Shown: positions 1 through 12,852 of the stretch, piece by piece
Numbering within the stretch: the stretch's first letter is position 1
Layout: the number at the start of each line of letters is the position of its first letter
NCBI GenBank assembly: GCA_025890175.1
Contig: JANPYM010000002.1
Coordinates: forward strand, 4,017,777-4,081,776
DNA from: Ciborinia camelliae
Taxonomy: Eukaryota > Ascomycota > Leotiomycetes > Helotiales > Sclerotiniaceae
DNA: 64,000 nt
Direction of reading: 5' to 3'
Translations under genes and position numbers: made by a program
The notes under the pieces: model-generated
What the model saw: the letters and a program-made list of their open reading frames with translations, nothing else
What the model was told of the DNA's origin: nothing
Databases searched by the model: none

Positions 1-742
1 GGGGAAGGGGGGGAAATTGGGGGGAAGGCGAGGGGGAAAGGGGGAGGAGGAGGGGAAGAGGGAGGGGGGAAGGGGGAAAAGAGGGAGGAAGAGGGGAAGG
101 GAGGTGTGGTGATGATATTCTTGTGGATTTTGCAATGCTTTCTGATGAGATGTAATACGATGAGATGTAATGATGGATATGGATATGAAATTCCAGGACC
201 GGTCCAGTCGGGTCTCGCATGGCGTTTTCATCTATTTATTTAAGTAGGTAATTGGGTAATTAATCAAGTATGGATGGATTGGATCGGATGGATTGAGTGG
301 AGGGGGTTTGATGATTTAAATGCAAAATTTAAATGCAAATAAAATTTCAGATGCAAATTCAAAATTCAGATGTATATGTATATGTATATGTATATATATA
401 GGTATAGGTATAGGTATAGGTATAGGTATAGGTATGTATAGGTATGTATAAGTATATATAGGTATATATAGGTATGTATAGGTATGCATATATCAATCGG
501 GATTATAGAATGAGTAGTGTAATGTATGGGTAATGTAATATAATGAATACCTAATACCCAATAAACATTAAAAGAAAAAAGATCAATGAAAATGAAGTTA
601 ATAATTATGAAGTTGATCATAAAGTTCAATACAAGTTATACTACTCACCTGCATTTCTCTTACTTTCTACTTTCTAGCTTTCTAGCTTTCTAGCTTTCTG
701 CTTAGTACCTCACCCCCCTCACCAGTGTAGGCATTAGTATAC
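1..742. repeat. G-rich polypurine tract and GGTATA microsatellite, no gene
   Basis: Bases 1-110 are almost pure purine with many runs of four or more G, then ordinary AT-rich DNA follows. Bases about 370-492 are a microsatellite built from TATATG and GGTATA hexamers. The only open frame here (366-629, minus) is a translation of the microsatellite (repeating Tyr-Leu and Tyr-Ile) and is not a gene. The G-rich start may be a contig end or low-quality sequence. Confidence 0.8.
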
Positions 743-744
743 TA

Positions 745-1429
745 CAGTCGATAACAAGCAAACCTCACTTAAAAAAGAAATTCTTATTTAATTTAATTTT
801 TTTAATGCAATATATATAGAATAATCCAAAGAATCCAAATATGCAATAAAAAATATAATCCGATATATATTTGATTTAATATTTAATATACAGGAAATTC
901 GAGGGCGTCACGTGACGACAGTTGAGGAATTGAGGCTATCGTCCGAACTTATACTATATCATCTTATATTATATATAATATATATAATAAAATACTATCG
1001 TCCGAAGTGATTAGAAATTGTTCGAAGTGATGAGAAACTCGGAAGAAAAAGTAATCAAGTTTGAAAAAAGTAAGGGAAGAAGGTAAAGGAAAAAAAGTGA
1101 AATCATGTGATATTATTTAGTTTTCAATTTTTTAAAGGTTAGTTAATATGGAATGATAGAGGGAAGCTAGATAAATCGAATAGTATAATTAGATTATACG
1201 TAAGTGGCGTCGTCGATCTGATATAACTTATATAAGAGATTGGACGATCACGTGACGACAGTTCGAATTTCAAGATTTTGTTTTTTGGATTTTTGAAGCT
1301 TTTCCCAATGGAATTTCAAAAATATTTTTACAGCATTGGAATCAGCTTCAAAATCTGTATATTTTGGAATCAAAAAAAATAAATATAGGTGAAATTTATT
1401 TTTAAGTGAGGTTTGCCTGTTATCGACTG
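745..1429. mobile_element. Non-autonomous TIR element (MITE-like), TA target duplication
   Basis: The left end CAGTCGATAACAAGCAAACC (745-764) continues to about 775 and is matched in inverted orientation at about 1401-1429 with a single mismatch over about 31 bases. Both ends are bordered by the dinucleotide TA (743-744 and 1430-1431), the target duplication typical of Tc1/mariner/pogo elements. The 685-bp interior is AT-rich and has no transposase frame, so the element would depend on a partner elsewhere. Inside lie an exact 16-bp direct repeat (908-923 and 1248-1263) and a nested inverted pair around it. The family name cannot be given from sequence alone. Confidence 0.75.
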
Positions 1430-1431
1430 TA

Positions 1432-2767
1432 CAATAAAACGATGACTGATATAAAAACTATACCATTTATTAAAATATGTATAAACTTTAATACTACTTA
1501 TATATATACATATTAATAATATTTTTGATATAATTTACTACTAAAAATATACTAAAATACCGGAATTTGCATATTTTGAAAGCATTCCAAAAGCATTCCA
1601 AAAGTATTTTAGTATATTTTAAGTATTTTATTATTTAATGTTATTAGGAATTTATAAAAATATTTCAAGTATTTCTATTGAGGAATCAGGTCACATGGTT
1701 TCCGGTCACATGATCAGGGATCACGTGGTAAGCTATACCGCATAGGGTATGGGGGAGTAGCATATAAGGGCAGCTGGGCTGCCACCAAATACATACTCCT
1801 TAGTCAAATCAATATACCATATTCTACCCCAATACTTCCTTCCTACCGTATTACTGGTCATCCCAGGATATACGATTAATATTCTTTAATATATTTAATA
1901 CACTCAATCCAATCCATTCAACCCATTCAATCCATTCAACCCATCCAACCCATCCAATCCATCCAATCCATCCAATTCAACACATACAATACATACAAAA
2001 CAACCAAACCAAAACCCAAAAACAATCAAATTCCTCAACTCCATTATAATAAACCATAGATAATCATCTAATATATCCAAGAGAAAAAACGATTTAAAAA
2101 GATTTGAAGAAAGGAAAATGGGGGTTCGCATCCTATTCCATCCGTTTCATAATGTTAAACTTCCCTCCTAACTTGTAAACATCCGCATCATCTAGGTAGG
2201 TAAACCTAATGCCAGACCAGGTCAGACCAAAAGATTCCATCCCATCAAGTAATAAGTTCCTTCAACAAGACCAAGGTCATCGTACAGAGCCCAGGGATCA
2301 AGATAAAGATAAAGTACCTAGGTAAGTAGGGAGGTAGACGAGAGAGATTACATGCAATGTAATCGCCATCGTAATTCAACATAACATAGATATCCAACTT
2401 TGGGTTTCTGTATTTCCGAATTTCTGAATTTCGTGGTGACAGCGATGCAGAAATGGAAAAGAAGAGTTAGTTAGTAAAGAGAATACAAGGCTCTTCGTGC
2501 AGGAGATGTGAGTGAGCACAAGATAATCTTCCTACGCATCTCTGATAGATAGGGTAGGCTTTCTATGGCAGGTTTTGGTTTCATTAAGTTATATATATCA
2601 TTATGTAGGACGGTGCTTAAATATGGTATGCAACCCTTCTCACCTCCAGCGGTTAGGTATCATCCCGGATCCCGCAAATTTTACGCCAAATAACCAAGCC
2701 GCGGGTTTCACATCACCATATTATAACCTATACATCTTTCCTAAACCCGGAAATGAGCAATGACGTC
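1432..2767. other. Intergenic, contains a degenerate CCATCCAAT minisatellite
   Basis: No convincing gene. Bases 1905-1980 are a degenerate 9-10 bp tandem array of the CCATCCAAT/CCATTCAA type; the minus-strand open frame over it (1904-2131) encodes only Gly-Leu-Asp/Asn repeats. A copy of the TACCTAGGTA palindrome sits at 2315-2324. The last few hundred bases are the 3' flank of the purine permease gene. Confidence 0.6.
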
Positions 2768-4820
2768 CTAAGCCAACTTCTCGCCAGTCTTCGTTTCATC
2801 AACGGTATGGGTCACGGTTTCAGGACTCGTACGGGATGAATGGGCATCTTCAGGAACCGACATAGAACCTGAGGATGAAGTGTTGATCTGTGGCTCGCGC
2901 CAGAAATCCTTCTGCCTATTAGAAATCATTAGCATCTGGAACTTATGTTTTGAATGATAGCTTAAAAACTAACCCCTTCGCAGCTCGTCCAAGCCAAGCC
3001 GGCAAACGGCCACCTTTGACGTTGCATGACCAAGGCTCCTTGAACTCCTTATCAAATGGTACGATGCGACCGCCTGAAATCTTTTCTATAGCCCAGGTTG
3101 TTGTGTTGATGATGAAGTAGGAGATGATGCCACCAATTAAGCCGTATGCGATGGAATATGTGAATGGCATGAGAGCCAAGGTAATAAAAGCCGGTAGCGC
3201 ATCGCCCCAATATTTCCAATTAATATCTTTAGCCGCCTTGCACATCATGGCTCCGACGATAACGAGAGTGGAACCCGTAGCCCATGGTGGGATAGAGGCG
3301 AAAATGGGCGCGAAAAATATTGAGATGAAGAAGCAAAGTCCGGTGACCATGGCGGTAATTCCTGTTTTACCACCTTCAGAGATACCAGCACCGGACTCAA
3401 TGAATGCCGTGACCGGGGATAGACCGAGAAGTGAGCCGATGGAAATGCCGAAAGCTGCGTGGAAATAATTAGTTTGAGTAAAATGAAAGAATGTTCGCGG
3501 TTCTTACAGTCTACAAGATAAGCCACTGATGAGCCTTCAAAGTCTTGAGTCTCTTCATCGATAGCTCCGGCAAAGCGTGCCATAGAGTATAATGTTCCCG
3601 TACAATCCAGAATATCAACGTAGAGGAAGGTGATGAAAGCAAGACCAAATTGTGAAGAAGCACCAGCTAAATTCCATTCCTGTGCCGCAAGCGTCTCCTG
3701 GATGCCATGGAAAGTAACCACTTTCTTGAAAAAGTCGAAATTGGCATCACCAGTAGCATTATGAGGAAAGTAGGTGACTGCAGTCGATCTTGGCCAGGAG
3801 ATGATGGAGACCAGCAAGATACCTGCAATGATAGCACCCTTAACACGATATGCCAAGAGAATGGCAGTCAAAAAACCGCCACAGAATATTCCGATCCACA
3901 TGGTTGGCGAACGCATTTTGGTTGAACCGGGACAAACACCATCTACCATTTCAGAGCTGATACATCCTGCAAGTTCAAGGGGAGTTGAAGTAGCTCCAGT
4001 AATCACCCCGATTCCTGCACTGTACCCAAGACCGATGATCGCTTTCTTGTAGTCAGTATGAAATTCTGGTAATCGAGCTTGTGCACTTACTCAGATAAAG
4101 ACCAATTCCTACACCAGTAGCAAGTTTGATGGAAGCGGGGATGCTCCGTGCTAGCCATTGTCTCATTCTGAATATTGACAAAGCCGCAAACACGAAACCT
4201 TCAACGAAGACAGCAGTAAGAGCAAGTCGATATGAAACAGGTCCCGTTCCGTGAAATCCGACAACCGTATAAGTGAAGTAAGCATTCAAGCCCATTCCCG
4301 GAGCCAATGCAATTGGCATGTTCGCAAATAATCCCATGCAGAAAGACGTCAGAGCAGAAATGGCAGCAGTTCCAGTGATGAAATCTCGCCGGATAACGTC
4401 AAGACAAAGATTGTAGTCAACGTCTGTGGAGCAAGTAGGATCAGTTGCATCAGTACAAACACAAGTTCCACCGCTATCTGAGAGAATCGTGGCATTGACC
4501 TGAATTCTTAATGTTAGCTTATGTGGATGACCGACCCATCCAAAAATGCAATAAAAAGTTTGGGGCGCGATCTACTAGATGAGAGATTGTCGTTCTACTT
4601 TTTATCACAGAATATTGCATTAGGTGAACACATGAAGAGGTTCGGAACATACAGAAATGATATATGCCATCGCGAAGAATGTCGCGAGCCCAGCGCGGAT
4701 TTCAGTAAAGAACCGTGCTCCTTCTCTAGACTTTACATGTCCAGAACCTTGAAGACGAAATCTTCTACCAACAATGCTTCTGGCAACAGCATCATTGACC
4801 TTAGTAGTCCATCCAGCCAT
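2768..4820 (-). CDS. azgA: AzgA-like purine (adenine/guanine/hypoxanthine) permease
   Basis: Five exons on the minus strand: 4820-4653, 4499-4091, 4041-3508, 3454-2974 and 2915-2768, giving 579 residues, close to the roughly 580 of the Aspergillus AzgA family. All four introns have GT-AG ends and phases match. The start MAGWTTKVNDAVARSIVGR, the segment TEIRAGLATFFAMAYIISVN, the stretch ALAPGMGLNAYFTY and the later GLAFITFLYVDILDCTGT are characteristic of the AzgA/NCS2-like purine-related transporters, which import adenine, guanine and hypoxanthine with protons through the plasma membrane. Numerous hydrophobic segments are visible along the whole length. The protein ends in a soluble tail after KEPWSC. 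It is divergent from the SPF1 gene, with about 1.5 kb between starts. No truncation or frameshift is seen. Confidence 0.93.
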
Positions 4821-6296
4821 GATCAGGAAATCCTTGGGCAGATGATGAGAGATGGTGAGGTTGAATTTTTGTTGGATCGCTTCGAAAGACAGAACTCAAA
4901 AGACTGTACCACGAGAGTTGTTATATACCCCTCCCTATTCCCTGGATCGAATCCGCTACAAAAACTCTTATCTCTATAAAATCAAAAATTTGAAAATTCT
5001 ATTTGTTCGTCTGGAAGTGCTTATTCCGCCAAGCAGCCGAGCCATAACCTAGTATAAGTTTGTAGCTTGGCCACTTGGCAGCTCCGATATTTGAACAAAT
5101 TTCACCAGTCAAACGGTCCAGAAGGTAATCGACACTGGATCTAGCCTCTTTGACGGGCTTAGTACCATGTTGATCTGGTATATTTTCCCTGATTGATTGG
5201 TATTTTACATCCATCCTTGATTCCTTCATTATCATCTTGGACACTTCTGGTAAGTTGATAGATATGGTGGGCGATAAATGGATGAACCCTTTGCCTCAAA
5301 CTCACTTCACTTTATCCTGATTTATGGCTTTCAAGCCCACATCTGCACGTCTTTCAGGGCATTCCGGGGTTATTAATTCGACATAGCCCATGGGGTATGA
5401 GATACGGAGGGTACCGAGCGATCATAGAGTATTGGTCGTTACCCGAGGATTTGGGAGAGTAATCACGGCTCGTGAAAGATACGGTAGGAAGGTATCATTT
5501 GGTGGGTGAGGCAAGGACACTTCAGGCTGAAATCCATCAGAACAACAATTGAGGCGTATAGCGGTAAGATCTGTACCTACATGGTCATCAAAACAAATGT
5601 ATGTATAGGATCAAATTGAAAGATTTTGATTGGAACACCTCCCGGGACTAACCTTAACGCAATTCGTTCAGAGGCCATAGCTTCGAGATTTGTGACCGTG
5701 ATGCCTGTCAATGCCCGTTGACTACCGGTAATATGAAATACTGTACGTACAGTAATAATAAAAGTTGGATATGAATTGACAATCCCAGTTTCTGAGCTTC
5801 GAATGGACCATTATTAGTGGTCATGTCTAACATGGAAACCAGTTGCATCGGACTCCTATATATAAGAAGTCTCTCCATGAAGAATCATGCAGGATATTAG
5901 GATCAAGGAATGTTGTATCGACCCCAACGTGAAAACTTGCTTGCTTCTTTTCCGAGGGCTCTTGTTGAAGCGGTCGAGAATGTCGATGGTGATAACCATT
6001 TGTTGCCCCGTCCCATTTCATCAAGAATACATTTATATGGTTCTTAACATTTTGGGGCTTAAAAGACTGTTGTGGAGCGGGCCCAAAGGAAGCATGGATT
6101 CAAGCGTGTCGGGTGGATTTTACCAGAACGGTCCTCACAGTGACCACGTGATAGATGTTCTCGCAGGATTAAGCGAGCCGAAACTCCGTTCTCCGAGCTT
6201 TTAAAGTTTGGTGATAATGATAATCTCAGTGCCACATATACTTTGAACATTTTGTGAATAGCTTCAACGCAACGCTTTCACTTATCAACCTGCGCA
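4821..6296. other. Divergent intergenic region between azgA and SPF1
   Basis: This 1.48-kb stretch separates two divergently transcribed genes and must hold both promoters. Short open frames here are not supported by codon pattern or homology. I recognise no specific regulatory site; scattered GATA cores are present but not in any clear array. Confidence 0.6.
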
Positions 6297-9200
6297 ATGG
6301 CGCCCCTAGTGGACAATCCTATGATTGCATCCGCAACATTGCATAATCCATGTTAGCAATTACCCGATTGTTCAATAGCTGATCCGTGATTCTAACGTAT
6401 TTTAGTACCGCTTTGGTTGCATACTTATATCTGGCCATTCGCCATCATATGGCCTGTTTTCTTTCGATACTACCTCTCGCAAGATCTTTACGACAAACAT
6501 ATTGGCGGGCAAGAGTGGACTTTTGTGTGGTGCGGGACAATTATCACGGCGCAAAGCTTAGTATGGCTGAGTACACATTGGAACATTAACCTGCGGTCTC
6601 TTTTCACTTCAACCTCTGCAAAGAACGTTTCGACTGCCCAGTTGATCAAGGTCCATCCTATTACAAATGCCGGCTCTGCGGATTTCTGCAAAATAGACAG
6701 GGACAACGTAGGTTCAAAAGTGTTTCTCCACAGGTGTATCAGCTAACCCCTCCCAGGCTGGTGGTAAAAGCAATGTATCCTTCCTCTTCCAGAAACGCCG
6801 ATTCCTCTATGACGCGTCCAAAAACTCGTTTGCCCCTTTGACCTACTCGATAGATTTGGAGCCCAAGCCGCTTTTGGAGACGTATCAAAAGTCTAGAGGT
6901 ATAGACTCTGCATCCGAACTTTCCAGGATTCATCAACATTATGGCGATAATACTTTTGATATTCCGGTTCCAACCTTTTCAGAGCTATTCAAGGAACATG
7001 CAGTCGCACCATTTTTTGTCTTCCAAATTTTCTGCGTTGGATTGTGGATGTTGGATGATTATTGGTATTATTCCTTGTTTACCCTCGTCATGTTGGTAGG
7101 ATTTGAGAGTACCGTAGTTTGGCAACGCCAAAGAACCTTGACCGAATTCCGAGGAATGAGCATCAAGCCATACGATATTTGGGTTTACCGATTGAACAAA
7201 TGGGAGGAAACACAAAGTGACAAGCTTCTACCGGGAGATCTAGTTTCAGTTGGCCGAACCAAGGAAGATAGTGGTGTGGCCTGCGACATGATTTTGGTCG
7301 AAGGAAGCGCCATTGTGAACGAAGCGATGTTGTCCGGAGAAAGTACCCCATTATTGAAGGATTCGGTTCAGCTCAGGCCCGGCGATGCAGTCTTAGAACC
7401 GGAAGGTCTTGACAAGAATGCATTTCTTTATGGAGGAACAAAAGTTCTGCAAATTACACACGGAAATACTGAAGAAGAGAGGCCTAAGATCGCCTCCGGT
7501 GTCCCATCCCCTCCCGACAACGGTGCTATGGCCATTGTGGTGAAGACTGGATTTGAGACTTCTCAAGGAAGCTTGGTTCGAACTATGATTTACTCCACCG
7601 AACGAGTATCCGCCAACAACGCCGAAGCATTGTTCTTCATCCTTTTCCTATTGATCTTCGCAATCGCAGCTTCTTGGTATGTTTGGGATGAGGGTGTCAG
7701 AAAGGACAGAAAACGATCCAAGCTTCTTCTCGATTGTGTCTTGATTGTCACCAGTGTAGTACCCCCGGAGTTGCCTATGGAGCTCAGTCTCGCAGTCAAC
7801 ACTAGCTTGGCAGCTCTTAGTCGTTATGCTATCTACTGTACTGAGCCGTTCCGCATTCCATTTGCTGGACGGGTTGATGTCGCGTGTTTTGATAAGACTG
7901 GTACATTAACTGGGGAAGATTTGGTTGTAGAAGGTATTGCTGGTCTTGGTCTAGGCCATTCCGGTACTGATACTCCTCGTGAAAAGGATGGCGCTCACAG
8001 CCATATCACTCCTGTGCTACAGGCTTCATTGGAAACTACATATGTGCTCGCCACGGCTCATGCTCTTGTCAAGTTAGATGAGGGTGATATTGTTGGAGAC
8101 CCAATGGAGAAGGCTACATTGACTTCATTGGGCTGGACCCTTGGGCGAAATGACATTCTATCTAGCAAGATTCAAATTGGTGCACCTGCATCGGCAGTTC
8201 AGATCAAGCGTCGCTTCCAATTCTCATCTGCTCTCAAACGCCAAAGCTCCGTCGCCTCATTAACCGCAACTAATCCTCAAACTGGTAAGAAGGTCCGCTC
8301 AACTTTTGTAGGTGTCAAGGGAGCCCCGGAAACCATCATGAAAATGTTGGTTAAAGTCCCTGCAGACTATGAAGAAACCTACAAATACTTCACCAGGAAA
8401 GGATCACGTGTTCTCGCTTTGGCCTACAAGTACCTCTCTACCGACTCTGAACTTGGCTCTGGTAAGATCAATGATTTGAAGCGCGAAGAAGTGGAAAGCG
8501 GGCTATATTTTGCTGGTTTCTTGGTCCTTCATTGCCCTCTTAAAGATGATGCGAAAAAGTCTGTACAAATGCTTAATGAAAGCAGTCACCGCGTCGTCAT
8601 GATTACTGGTGATAATCCTTTGACAGCCATCCATGTTGCCAAAGAGGTTGAGATTGTGGATAGAGAAGTTCTCATTCTTGATGCTCCAGAACATGATGAC
8701 TCGGGGGAGAAGCTTGTCTGGAGAAGTGTTGATGACAGTATTAGCATTCCTGTCGACCCTACCAAACCTATCGACAAGAAGATTATTGAGGAAAATGACT
8801 TGTGTGTCACCGGTTACGCTCTTTCTAAATTCAAAGATCAATCTGCTCTTTCAACCATCTATCGTTACGCATGGGTATATGCCCGTGTATCACCAAAACA
8901 GAAAGAAGAGATCCTCACCGGGTTAAGGGATCTTGGTTATCATACTCTTATGGCTGGTGATGGTACGAATGACGTTGGAGCTTTGAAGCAAGCTCATATC
9001 GGTATTGCGTTACTCAATGGTTCACAGGAGGATCTCAATAAGATCGCCGAACATTTCAGAAACAACAAGATGAAGGAGCTTTACGAGAAACAATGTCAGA
9101 TGATGACACGATTCAACCAACCAACGCCTCCAGTACCCTTGTTGATTGCCCATTTGTATCCACCCGGACCTAAAAATCCACACTACGAAAAAGCTATGCA

Positions 9201-10387
9201 ACGGGAAGCCGAAAAGAAAGGTACTACCGTGGCCCTCTTGGAGACAGCGGCCAACAAAACCGATGTCGTGGAAACGATTACTTCACCTGCCGCCCAAGCA
9301 CTTATCAATGGTCAACAAAACAGGCCTAACTTGAATGAAGCACAGAAGAAAGCAGCTAGTCTCGCTGATAAAATGACCCAAAGCCTGATTGAGGCGGAAA
9401 TGGATGATGACGAGCCCCCTACAATTAAGCTTGGTGATGCATCTGTTGCCGCTCCATTCACCAGTAAATTGAGCAATGTCATTGCCATTCCCAATATCAT
9501 CCGTCAAGGTCGCTGCACACTTGTTGCAACTATCCAAATGTACAAGATTCTCGCCTTGAATTGTCTCATCAGCGCCTACAGTCTGAGTGTGCTGTATCTC
9601 GAAGGTATCAAGTTTGGTGACGGTCAAGTCACCATCAGTGGAATGCTCATGAGTGTCTGCTTTTTGTCAATTTCACGGGCCAAGTCTGTAGAAGGTCTTT
9701 CTAAAGAACGGCCACAGCCCAATATCTTCAATTTCTACATCATTGGATCTATCCTAGGGCAGTTCGCTGTTCACATAGCCACACTCATCTATATCGCCCG
9801 TTTCTGCGATAAGATTGCTCCGTAAGTGAAACCCTCTAAACATGTTTACACCCCATGACAGCAAATGCTAATATTTTATTAGACGTGACCCAGATATCGA
9901 TCTCGAAGGAGAATTCGCCCCATCTCTTCTGAACAGTGCTGTGTATCTCCTACAACTCATTCAACAAATCTCCACTTTTGCCATTAATTATCAAGGCCGA
10001 CCATTCCGCGAAGCCATTTCTGAAAACAAAGGAATGTACTACGGTATCATCGGAGTCTCTGCAATTGCATTCTCATGTTCCACGGAATTTATCCCAGAAG
10101 TTAACGAAAAGATGAAACTTGTACCTTTCACATACAACTTCAAAGTAGTCATGACAACCACGATGATTGTCGATTATCTCGCCTGTTTCGTGATTGAGAA
10201 AGTCCTCAAAGCACTTTTCAGCGACTACAAACCGAAAGATATTGCGATCAGAAGACCTGATCAATTGGCTAGAGAACAGAAAAGGATTGAGGATGTTAAG
10301 TTGGAGGCGATGAGAGCCGAGGAGGAGAAAGCTCAGAAAGAGATCGAAGAGTTGGAGAAGAAGATGGCAGCGAAGGGTAGAACATAA
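6297..10387 (+). CDS. SPF1: P5A-type ATPase Spf1, ER transmembrane-helix dislocase
   Basis: Four exons: 6297-6351, 6406-6707, 6757-9821 and 9883-10387, giving 1308 residues. The first two small exons supply the N-terminal segment (HTYIWPFAIIWPVFFRYY, then EWTFVWCGTII) that matches the start of Spf1. P-type ATPase hallmarks are intact: the P5-specific PPELP in the fourth membrane helix (about residue 455), the phosphorylation site DKTGTLTG (Asp about 498), MITGDNPLTA, and the hinge GDGTNDVGALK (about 853-863). Spf1/ATP13A1 uses ATP to remove mistargeted tail-anchored and mitochondrial helices from the ER membrane and influences ER lipid and ion homeostasis. The C terminus ends in a charged coiled coil (EEEKAQKEIEELEKKMAAK). 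The ATG at 6297 is the first one in frame with the conserved N terminus. The gene looks complete and functional. Confidence 0.95.
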
Positions 10388-12852
10388 ACCGTCTTCAAGT
10401 AGGAAACTATGTTAAAGTAGATACGTTTTTTTGGTAGAATGTATATCATAGATTATCTAATCGTTTTGTATGTGCTGATCCATTGTGATATTGTATGTAT
10501 GCTTTGCTGTGTGAACTCGGAAATTTCAAGAATATTCCAGTCCTCACAAAACTCCACTCCCACTAAATCTAGCCCTGGGCCCCCGGCCCACTACCCCCTT
10601 CTATGTTACATCTAGATTCCAATCCCAAGTACCGGTACCAATACCGTATTCATATGGGTGGATGCATAATCCCTTACAACCCATCAACTAATCTCAAACA
10701 AGATCTTCATCACACTCATCAATCTCCAAGTTAAATTATAGCCCAGCTAAAGGCACTCCTCCGAATGGAGAAAGCAGCAGAGGCATTGTAGATCTTTACT
10801 GGATTTCTTATCTTTCTTTCTATAGGTACAGCATATCAAATTTGGGCGCGAGTAAAATTAGGTATATATACTAGGAGTAGGGTCGATCTTTTGACTTGGT
10901 TGGATGAAGATGAAGACGTTAAGGAGCTTAAGGGGTTATGCACAAAGTAGCAGCGGAATGCTTCCGCGAATAAGGGTGGCAAGCCTAAATCTTTCACAAT
11001 AAACTGTTTACACGTTTGGAATCTGGATCTAGATGGTGCTGTAGTTTTAACGAGACGGGGTTTTGTCCCCTTCTAATAAACGTCGCTCAAGTGAGGATTT
11101 GAATTATTGTTTTCCGGATTTCTCTCTAGCGGTGGCAATTCAGAGTATATGTATCCATCTTGTATAGATAGGTAGATAGGTGGGTTTTAACTTGATCTAA
11201 CTCTAGACTCTAGAGGTCTGGTTTAACTCGAGCCGCTTTTTAGCCGCCACACACACACATACTTGAGTTTATGAGTTTATATTAAGTATTTAGTAAAATC
11301 TAAACAATGCAAATACTAGATTTATTGTCCTTCAATACCCATCTACACTCAAATTGGCATATATAACTGTCTTTGAAACTCATACTTCTGGTGTGCGGTT
11401 AGTTTGCATATTTCGTCCATGGCGCATAGCATAGACTTTGTTCCTTTTCCCACCCCTTTATGCACAACACAATAGAAAAGTACGGTGCATTCATTACAAT
11501 ACCGCAACTCTAAACGCTCCCTAGGAAACGGCGATGTGCCTCTTATAGGTAGGTATGTAGTTTACCATTTAGTTTACCATTCATGGTACGGCACGTGCTG
11601 GCGTAGGTTTATGGGAGGAATCATTACAGTAATGAATGCACTTTCCTTCCTGGGGTGCACGTACGAATCTACGAATCTATAGAGTACGACTCCGACTCAG
11701 GTACGAGTACCTGTTCTATGGGATGAGTGGGTCTCTCCGTTAAGGAAACTAGAGGCGGGATGTTTGGACCCCCGAGTGAGTCCACAGAGGAGGGAGGGAT
11801 GACATGGGCCATCGATGGCCCAGACCGCATTCGTCCTCATTTGGGACGTTTAATGTATGATTGCATATTATTCGATAGAATATACAGGATAGAGGGAAAA
11901 TAGAGTAAAACATGTGTGGGCACTGGGTAGGATAAGTGGGATTAGGTTAGTTAGCCATGAATGGCTGAGCAATCAGCATGCGTATGGAGTACGGAGTACA
12001 GTACTTTGGAATGACTGTATAGGACCAGGTACATATATCCGAATTCTTGGGTCTTCGGTACTTTAACTGCCACTGCACATATGTGAGGGAGCCCGGGAGG
12101 CCCTAGTGGGAGATTCGGGGAGCGTCTAAAATGGTAGAATACTACGGTATCATTAAGATCTCCAAACAAAATGATCCCCCCCCGCAAATCATCTCTGCTC
12201 TGAACTCCTAGAGGCGATAAATGAATGTGTGTATCTGTTTTAGTACGGTGATCGGCTACAATTCTCTGTGGTGAGTGACTTTTGGGGATCAAGGGTCACA
12301 TAATGTTATACTGTGGAGCAGATATCAGATATGAATCATGATGCAAAATGGACATGATTGACAGTGCGGAAATCAATATCTAGATCCGCAGAGCGTGGTT
12401 GTCGCAGGCTCGCTGCCACTATGTAGTGTGTATGTAGCACAGAAATTCATCGGTGGTACAGGTTCTTGGATACAATCAGATCAGTGCCCATGCTTGTCTG
12501 AGATTTTCAGAAAGCTGGTTCGGATTAGATCGATATCCGGAGTAGTTATGCAGTTCCATAAATGTCACGGTTTGATGTTCAAAATAGAAATCCTTTTTTA
12601 TTGGGAAAATATTTCGTGATGTTCATAGAATATCTAGTTTGAAATGGACGGAATAGTTGGAATTCTCTCGCACTATTGGATACACTGGATACAATGATCA
12701 AACGGCTCAATATCGGAAGCAGTGTATCAGGAAATCACAATTGTCATGAACATCTCATATTTCAAACCTAATGCATACGTAAAATAAGGTATCTTTTGTC
12801 TATCCCAGATTCCAATTACTAACTTTCTCGCCAAACCTCCCAAATCATAACT
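10388..12852. other. Intergenic, convergent 3' flanks, no gene recognised
   Basis: About 2.5 kb between the 3' ends of SPF1 and the dehydrogenase gene. It holds only short open frames without recognisable protein features, short CA and TAGG-type tracts (around 11165-11180 and 11250), and no tRNA or repeat array that I can identify. Confidence 0.55.

Noticed and set aside
366..629. Minus-strand open frame of 87 codons
   Set aside because: It translates the TATA/GGTATA microsatellite into Tyr-Leu/Ile repeats; no protein character.
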